NCBI RefSeq assembly: GCF_042646165.1
Contig: NZ_JBHRTC010000033.1
DNA from: Microbaculum marinum
Lineage (GTDB): Bacteria; Pseudomonadota; Alphaproteobacteria; Rhizobiales; Tepidamorphaceae
DNA length: 17,987 nt
Strand: one strand, 5' to 3'
Shown: one piece after another, positions 13,612 to 17,987 of the stretch
How positions within the stretch are numbered: position 1 is the stretch's first letter
Layout: each line of letters starts with the position of its first letter
Notes under the pieces: model-generated
The model's database searches: none
What the model saw: only the letters and a program-made list of their open reading frames with translations
What the model was told of the DNA's origin: nothing
Position numbers and translations under genes: made by a program

Positions 13612-14322
13612 TCAGCCGGCCTGCTGTTCGCGGCGGCTGGGACGGTTGCCTTCCGCGGCCTCTGTCGCGCGACGCTCGGATGCCATCGGATCGTGTTCGA
13701 GGATCTCGCCCTTGAAGATCCACACCTTGACGCCGCAGGTGCCGTACGCGGTGACCGCGGTCGCCTCGCCGAAATCGATGTCGGCGCGCAGCGTGTGCAG
13801 CGGCACCCGGCCCTCGCGGTACCATTCCATCCGGGCGATTTCGGCGCCGCCCAACCGGCCGCCGCAATTGATCCGGATACCGCCGGCGCCAAGCCGCATG
13901 GCCGACTGAACCGCCCGCTTCATGGCACGACGGAACGAGACTCGGCGCTCGAGCTGCTGGGCGATCGAGTCGGCGACCAGGGTCGCGTCGATCTCCGGCT
14001 TGCGCACCTCGACGATGTTGAGATGCACTTCGGAATCCGTCATCGCGCTGATCTTGCGACGCAGCTTCTCGATGTCGGCGCCCTTCTTGCCGATGACGAT
14101 GCCGGGGCGAGCCGTATGGATCGTGACGCGGCACTTGCGGTGCGGGCGCTCGATGACGATCTTCGAAACGGCGGCCTGCTTGAGATCCTTCTTCAGCATC
14201 TCCCGGATGCGGATGTCCTCGTGCAGCAGCGAGCCGTAGTCGCGCTGGCTGGCGAACCAGCGGGAATCCCAGGTCCGGTTGATGCCCAGCCGCAGGCCGA
14301 TCGGATTGACTTTCTGGCCCAT
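13612..14322 (-). CDS. rpsC: 30S ribosomal protein S3
   Basis: A 236-residue S3, a 30S protein at the mRNA entry channel with helicase-like activity together with S4 and S5. It begins MGQKVNPIGLRLGI. The KH type II domain has the loop GKKG at 78-81, after RPGIVI. The C-domain shows ERRVSFRRAMKRAVQSAMRLGAGGI and EGRVPLHTLRADIDFG. The ATG overlaps the rplV stop by one base (TGATG). An upstream extension of 31 codons in the open frame lies within rplV and is not S3-like. Confidence 0.99.
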   Translation of the reverse strand: MGQKVNPIGLRLGINRTWDSRWFASQRDYGSLLHEDIRIREMLKKDLKQAAVSKIVIERPHRKCRVTIHTARPGIVIGKKGADIEKLRRKISAMTDSEVHLNIVEVRKPEIDATLVADSIAQQLERRVSFRRAMKRAVQSAMRLGAGGIRINCGGRLGGAEIARMEWYREGRVPLHTLRADIDFGEATAVTAYGTCGVKVWIFKGEILEHDPMASERRATEAAEGNRPSRREQQAG

Positions 14323-14702
14323 CAGGCTGTCTCCTCGACTTGACGAACGACGATGGTGAGGTTGGCGAACGGCTTCTGGATGCGCCCGACGCGGCCACGC
14401 GCCCGCGGCGTCCACCGCTTCATCACCAGCGCCTTGCCCACGTGTGCCTCGGCGACGACCAGATCGTCGACGTCGAGATCGTGGTTGTTCTCGGCGTTGG
14501 CGATCGCCGACTCCAGCGTCTTCTTGACGTCACGGGCGATCCGCTTCCTCGAGAAGGTCAGGTCGGCAAGCGCCGAAGCCACCTTCTTGCCGCGGATGGC
14601 GGCGGCCACGAGATTGAGCTTCTGGGGGCTGACGCGAATGTTGCGCGTCACCGCCTTGGCTTCGTTCTCGGACAGAGTGCGTTCGCGAGCGGGCTTGCCC
14701 AT
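14322..14702 (-). CDS. rplV: 50S ribosomal protein L22
   Basis: A 126-residue L22, whose beta-hairpin forms part of the exit-tunnel constriction and is a site of macrolide resistance changes in other bacteria. The segments NIRVSPQKLNLVAAAIRGKK (20-39), ANAENNHDLDVDDLVVAEAH (69-88) and KRWTPRARGRVGRI are typical, the last being the hairpin tip region. It follows rpsS by 3 nt and overlaps rpsC by one base. Confidence 0.99.
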   Translation of the reverse strand: MGKPARERTLSENEAKAVTRNIRVSPQKLNLVAAAIRGKKVASALADLTFSRKRIARDVKKTLESAIANAENNHDLDVDDLVVAEAHVGKALVMKRWTPRARGRVGRIQKPFANLTIVVRQVEETA

Positions 14703-14705
14703 CGC

Positions 14706-14984
14706 TTACTTCCTCTTCGCCTTCTTGTCGGCCGTGTGGCCGTAATAGTTGCGGGACGGCGAGAACTCGCCGAACTTGTGGCCGACCATGTCTTCGCTGA
14801 CCTGCACCGGAATGTGCTTCTGGCCGTTGTAGACGCCGAAGGTCAGACCGACGAACTGCGGCAGGATCGTCGAGCGCCGGCTCCAGATCTTGACGATCTC
14901 GTTGCGGCCCGACTGCCGCGAGGCCTCCGCTTTCTTCAACAGATAGCCGTCAACGAACGGCCCCTTCCGGATGGAACGCGTCAT
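14706..14984 (-). CDS. rpsS: 30S ribosomal protein S19
   Basis: A 92-residue S19 of the 30S head, partner of S13 near the A site. It begins MTRSIRKGPFVDGYLLKK and has WSRRSTILPQFVGLTFGVYN (34-53) and the signature H-K-x-G-E-F-S-P-S-R-N-Y near 78-90. Length equals E. coli S19. It lies 10 nt after rplB and 3 nt before rplV. Confidence 0.99.
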   Translation of the reverse strand: MTRSIRKGPFVDGYLLKKAEASRQSGRNEIVKIWSRRSTILPQFVGLTFGVYNGQKHIPVQVSEDMVGHKFGEFSPSRNYYGHTADKKAKRK

Positions 14985-14994
14985 CGGTTGAGCC

Positions 14995-15828
14995 CTACTT
15001 CTTTCTCTGGTGCCGCGAGCGCAGGATGAACTTCTGCGTCGCCTTGTTGCGTCGTGTCTTCTTGCCCTTGGTGGGCTTGCCCCACGGAGTCACCGGATGA
15101 CGGCCGCCCGAAGTACGACCCTCGCCGCCGCCGTGAGGATGGTCGACCGGGTTCATGACGACACCGCGGACGGAGGGCCGTTTGCCGCGCCAGCGCGAGC
15201 GTCCGGCCTTGCCGTCGTTGATGTTGGAGTGGTCCGGATTGGACACCGCTCCGACCGTCGCCATGCACTGGCCGTGGACGAGCCGCTGCTCGCCGGAATT
15301 CAGCCGCAGGATCGCGTAGCCGCCGTCACGGCCGACGAGCTGGACATACGTTCCCGCCGACCGCGCAATCTGGCCGCCCTTGCCCGGCTTCATCTCCACG
15401 TTGTGGACGATGGTGCCGATCGGCACGGAGGCCAGCGGCATGGCGTTGCCCGGCTTGACGTCGGCGTGCTTGCTGGCGACGACCGAGTCGCCGACCGCAA
15501 GACGCTGCGGCGCCAGGATATAGCTGAGCTCGCCGTCCTCGTACTTGATCAGCGCGATGAACGCCGACCGGTTGGGGTCATACTCGATTCGCTCGACCTT
15601 GGCCGGCACATCGAACTTCGTCCGGCGAAAATCGACCTGACGGTACAGTCGCTTGTGGCCGCCGCCGCGCCGGCGCGCGGTGATCCGGCCCGCATTGTTG
15701 CGGCCGCCCTTCTTGGTCAGGCCTTCGGTCAGCTTCTTGACCGGCTCGCCCTTCCAGAGGCTCGAACGATCGACGATGACCAGCTGTCGCTGGCTCGGCG
15801 TCGTCGGGTTGTAGCTCTTGAGTGCCAT
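14995..15828 (-). CDS. rplB: 50S ribosomal protein L2
   Basis: A 277-residue L2, the most conserved large-subunit protein, needed for subunit association and peptidyl transfer. It begins MALKSYNPTTPSQRQLVIVD. The RNA-binding core contains RRRGGGHKRLYRQVDFRR (52-69) and VHNVEMKPGKGGQIARSAGT. The C-terminal loop VMNPVDHPHGGGEGRTSGGR (224-243) carries H230 and H232, corresponding to the region of E. coli H229 implicated in peptidyl transfer. It follows rplW by 25 nt. Confidence 0.99.
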   Translation of the reverse strand: MALKSYNPTTPSQRQLVIVDRSSLWKGEPVKKLTEGLTKKGGRNNAGRITARRRGGGHKRLYRQVDFRRTKFDVPAKVERIEYDPNRSAFIALIKYEDGELSYILAPQRLAVGDSVVASKHADVKPGNAMPLASVPIGTIVHNVEMKPGKGGQIARSAGTYVQLVGRDGGYAILRLNSGEQRLVHGQCMATVGAVSNPDHSNINDGKAGRSRWRGKRPSVRGVVMNPVDHPHGGGEGRTSGGRHPVTPWGKPTKGKKTRRNKATQKFILRSRHQRKK

Positions 15829-15853
15829 GGTTCCTGCCCTCGTCTTCCGCGCC

Positions 15854-16147
15854 TTACAGGCCCGTCGTGACGTCGATGGTCTGGCCCTCTTCGAGGGTCA
15901 CGACCGCCTTCTTGACGTCGCTCTGCTTGCCCTTGATGCCGCGGAAGCGCTTGGTCTTGCCCTTCTTCACGAGCGTGTTGACGGCCTTCACCTTCACCGA
16001 GAACAGCGCCTCGACGGCAGCCTTGATCTCGGGCTTCGTGGCATTCGGCGCCACCTTGAAGACGACCTGGTTCTGCTCGGAAGCCAGCGTCGACTTTTCG
16101 GTAATGATCGGTGCGACGACGACGTCGTAGTGCTTGAGACTGGTCAT
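15854..16147 (-). CDS. rplW: 50S ribosomal protein L23
   Basis: A 97-residue L23 at the tunnel exit, the main docking site of trigger factor and SRP. It shows HYDVVVAPIITEKSTLASEQ (6-25), the segment FKVAPNATKPEIKAAVEALF (30-49), and KAVNTLVKKGKTKRFRGIKG. The conserved surface glutamate of the trigger-factor site is expected near residue 17 and E17 is present. The ATG overlaps the rplD stop as ATGA. The open frame continues upstream through rplD, but only this start gives L23. Confidence 0.98.
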   Translation of the reverse strand: MTSLKHYDVVVAPIITEKSTLASEQNQVVFKVAPNATKPEIKAAVEALFSVKVKAVNTLVKKGKTKRFRGIKGKQSDVKKAVVTLEEGQTIDVTTGL

Positions 16148-16764
16148 TTGAACCGCTCCTCCAGCGCCTCGACGGCGGCTTTCGTGAGTACCAGCTTGTC
16201 GCGCCGCAGGATGTCGTAGACGTTGATGCCCTGAACCGGCAGCACGTCGACATGCGGCAGATTGCGCGATGCCAGCCTGAAGTTGGCGTCGATCTCGCTG
16301 CCGTCGACGATCAGGGCCGATGCCAGCCCCAACTTGCCGAATTGCGCGGCGAGCGCCTTGGTCTTCGCCGTCTCGGGGGCGGCGCTGTCCAGCACGATCA
16401 GAGCGTCCGACTTGGCCTTCGACGACAGCGCATGCTTGAGCGCCAGCGCCCGCATCCGCTTCGGCAGGTCGTGTGCGTGGCTGCGCACGACCGGGCCGAA
16501 GGCCTTGCCGCCGCCGCGGAACTGCGGCGCCGAGCGCGCGCCGTGACGCGCACGGCCGGTGCCCTTCTGCTTGAACATCTTGGCGCCGGTCGCCTGGACC
16601 TCGGACCGACCTTTTGTCTTGTGCGTGCCGGCCTGGCGCGACGCAAGCTGCCATCGCACCATGCGCTGCAGGATATCGCTGCGCGGATCGAGACCGAAAA
16701 TCTCGTCGCTCAGCTCCAGCGAGCCCGCCTTCTTGCCGTCCAGGGCTATTACATCAAGTTTCAT
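16144..16764 (-). CDS. rplD: 50S ribosomal protein L4
   Basis: A 206-residue L4, whose extended loop reaches the exit-tunnel constriction opposite L22. In E. coli it also represses the S10 operon. The body begins MKLDVIALDGKKAGSLELSD. The tunnel loop is at about 50-92 (KTKGRSEVQATGAKMFKQKG, then RSAPQFRGGGKAFGP). The C-part has RNLPHVDVLPVQGINVYDIL. It follows rplC by 3 nt and overlaps rplW. No leader resembling the E. coli S10 leader was recognised upstream of rpsJ. Confidence 0.98.
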   Translation of the reverse strand: MKLDVIALDGKKAGSLELSDEIFGLDPRSDILQRMVRWQLASRQAGTHKTKGRSEVQATGAKMFKQKGTGRARHGARSAPQFRGGGKAFGPVVRSHAHDLPKRMRALALKHALSSKAKSDALIVLDSAAPETAKTKALAAQFGKLGLASALIVDGSEIDANFRLASRNLPHVDVLPVQGINVYDILRRDKLVLTKAAVEALEERFK

Positions 16765-16767
16765 GGC

Positions 16768-17547
16768 TCAGTTCTCCGCCCCGGTCGCAGGGCCAGTCTC
16801 CGCCTCGGGCGCGGCCGCAGCTTCGCTCGCCGCGGCGGCCTCGCCTGCCTGCTTGCCGTCCTCGGCGGCCCCGTTCTTGCGAACGCCCCCCGGGAAAGGC
16901 ACGCCTTCCGGCAGTTGGCTCTTGACCGCATCGCGCATCAGAACCCAGCCGCCCTTCGCGCCAGGAACCGCACCACGCAGCATGATCAGGCCACGCTCCA
17001 GGTCGGTCGTCACGACCTCGAGGTTCTGCGTCGTGACGCGGGTGCTGCCCATGTGGCCGGCCATCTTCTTGCCCTTGAAGACCTTGCCGGGATCCTGGTT
17101 CTGACCCGTCGAGCCATGTGCGCGGTGGCTGATCGACACGCCGTGCGATGCACGCAGGCCGCCGAAGTTGTGCCGCTTCATGGCGCCGGCGAAGCCCTTG
17201 CCGATCGAGGTCCCCGTGACATCGACCAGCTGTCCGGGCACGAAGTGCTCGGCGGTCAGCTCGGAGCCGACCTCGATGACGTTCTCCGGGCTCACCCGGA
17301 ATTCCGCAAGCTTCCGGCGAGGCTCGACCTTGGCGACGGCGAAATGTCCGCGCATGGCGCGCGGCGTATTCTTTGCCTTGGCGAGGCCCGCACCGAGCTG
17401 CAGCGCGGTGTAGCCATTCTTCTCGTCGGTGCGGAGCGCGACGACCTGGCAGCCGTCCACCTTCAACACGGTGACGGGGATCTGTTCCCCTGTCTCCGTG
17501 AAGATGCGTGTCATCCCCACCTTCTGAGCGATCAGTCCAGAGCGCAT
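16768..17547 (-). CDS. rplC: 50S ribosomal protein L3 with an acidic Ala/Glu tail
   Basis: A 259-residue L3, which binds near the 3' end of 23S rRNA and reaches the peptidyl-transferase centre. It begins MRSGLIAQKVGMTRIF. The central extension has KRHNFGGLRASHGVSISHRA (124-143), then HGSTGQNQDPGKVFKGKKMA (144-162), whose GQNQ includes the Gln methylated by PrmB in E. coli. The core ends near 215 (about E. coli length, 209). Residues 216-259 form an added tail that becomes rich in A, E and G with no lysine in the last 27 residues. A purine-rich AAGGA is about 13 nt upstream, a long spacing. The tail looks in frame and genuine. Confidence 0.97.
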   Translation of the reverse strand: MRSGLIAQKVGMTRIFTETGEQIPVTVLKVDGCQVVALRTDEKNGYTALQLGAGLAKAKNTPRAMRGHFAVAKVEPRRKLAEFRVSPENVIEVGSELTAEHFVPGQLVDVTGTSIGKGFAGAMKRHNFGGLRASHGVSISHRAHGSTGQNQDPGKVFKGKKMAGHMGSTRVTTQNLEVVTTDLERGLIMLRGAVPGAKGGWVLMRDAVKSQLPEGVPFPGGVRKNGAAEDGKQAGEAAAASEAAAAPEAETGPATGAEN

Positions 17548-17571
17548 GACCGTGTCGCTTTCCTTTAGACC

Positions 17572-17880
17572 TTACAGCTTGATCTCGACGTCGACGCCGG
17601 CGGCGAGATCGAGCTTCATCAGGGCGTCCACCGTCTGCGGCGTCGGCTCGACGATGTCGAGCAGCCGCTTGTGCGTCCGCATCTCGAACTGCTCGCGGCT
17701 CTTCTTGTCGATGTGCGGCGAGCGGTTGACGGTGAACTTCTCGATCCGCGTCGGCAGCGGAATCGGACCGCGCACGCGCGCGCCCGTCCGCTTGGCGGTG
17801 TTCACGATCTCACGCGTCGAGGCGTCGAGGACCCGATGGTCGAACGCCTTGAGCCGGATGCGGATGTTCTGCCCGTTCAT
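17572..17880 (-). CDS. rpsJ: 30S ribosomal protein S10 (NusE)
   Basis: A 102-residue S10 of the 30S head, also the NusE subunit of antitermination complexes. It can link NusG-bound polymerase to ribosomes. It reads NIRIRLKAFDHRVLDASTRE (5-24), then TAKRTGARVRGPIPLPTRIE (28-47), RTHKRLLDIVEPTPQTVDAL and the end DLAAGVDVEIKL, all close to E. coli S10. GGGA lies about 8 nt before the ATG. It heads the S10 block and follows tuf by 57 nt. Confidence 0.99.
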   Translation of the reverse strand: MNGQNIRIRLKAFDHRVLDASTREIVNTAKRTGARVRGPIPLPTRIEKFTVNRSPHIDKKSREQFEMRTHKRLLDIVEPTPQTVDALMKLDLAAGVDVEIKL

Positions 17881-17899
17881 GTTTATTGTCCCGATAGCG

Positions 17900-17928
17900 G
17901 CCGGCGCTGTCCCGTCGGGAGCGCCGGC
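17900..17928 (-). other. Strong hairpin in the tuf-rpsJ gap
   Basis: GCCGGCGCT and AGCGCCGGC (arms 17900-17908 and 17920-17928) form a perfect 9-bp stem. A 3-bp CCC/GGG stem continues above a 2-nt bulge. No T run follows in the direction of transcription, so it is not a standard terminator. It begins 9 nt after the tuf stop and ends 19 nt before the rpsJ ATG. It may mark processing or partial attenuation between the str and S10 blocks. Confidence 0.6.
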
Positions 17929-17937
17929 GCTGTTTCC

Positions 17938-17987
17938 TTACTCGATGATCTGGGAGACGACGCCGGCGCCGACGGTGCGGCCGCCCT
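17938..17987 (-). CDS. tuf: Elongation factor Tu, C-terminal end (partial)
   Basis: The last 15 codons and stop of EF-Tu, cut by the window edge. The readable residues are GGRTVGAGVVSQIIE, the expected C-terminus of domain III. EF-Tu delivers aminoacyl-tRNA to the ribosome as a GTP complex. Its place directly before rpsJ is the usual str-S10 junction. Nothing can be said about the rest of the gene. Confidence 0.95.
   Translation of the reverse strand, partial: GGRTVGAGVVSQIIE

Noticed and set aside
16252..17568. Plus-strand open frame of 438 codons opposite rplD and rplC
   Set aside because: Antisense of two certain ribosomal genes, and no domain-like content.

Overview
The window is high-GC DNA from an alphaproteobacterium. 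About 14.3 kb (3658-17987, all on the minus strand) is the conserved ribosomal-protein supercluster. Alphaproteobacterial signs are adk between secY and rpsM, no rpmJ after secY, no rpsD between rpsK and rpoA, the RpoA N-terminus (NWQELIKPNKL), and a CsgH-like protein at the left end. I cannot name the order or genus.

In transcription order (right to left) the cluster reads: tuf (3' end only), rpsJ, rplC, rplD, rplW, rplB, rpsS, rplV, rpsC, rplP, rpmC, rpsQ (S10 block); rplN, rplX, rplE, rpsN, rpsH, rplF, rplR, rpsE, rpmD, rplO, secY, adk (spc block); rpsM, rpsK, rpoA, rplQ (alpha block). A strong intrinsic terminator at 3609-3633 closes it. Gaps are mostly 3-35 nt, and several genes overlap. 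The exceptions are tuf-rpsJ (57 nt, strong hairpin), rpsQ-rplN (85 nt), rplO-secY (56 nt), adk-rpsM (222 nt, candidate promoter plus two hairpins with the same stem) and rpsK-rpoA (99 nt, strong hairpin). The products build the 30S and 50S subunits, the SecY translocon, adenylate kinase and the RNA polymerase alpha subunit.

Left of the terminator are two minus-strand accessory genes. One is a secreted GH5-family endoglucanase (2394-3482) with a good sigma70-like promoter. The other is a full RecQ helicase (536-2344) 49 nt downstream of it. At the far left, on the plus strand, is a small exported protein resembling the curli chaperone CsgH (52-462). It ends in an intrinsic terminator that separates it from the convergent recQ.

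Most of the window is ordinary housekeeping sequence and I found no clearly new multi-gene system. The items most worth a second look are the two-hairpin leader before rpsM, the hairpin and mini-ORF before the GTG-initiated rpoA, the charged C-terminal tails on L15 (basic) and L3 (acidic), and the cellulase and CsgH-like genes beside the ribosomal cluster.
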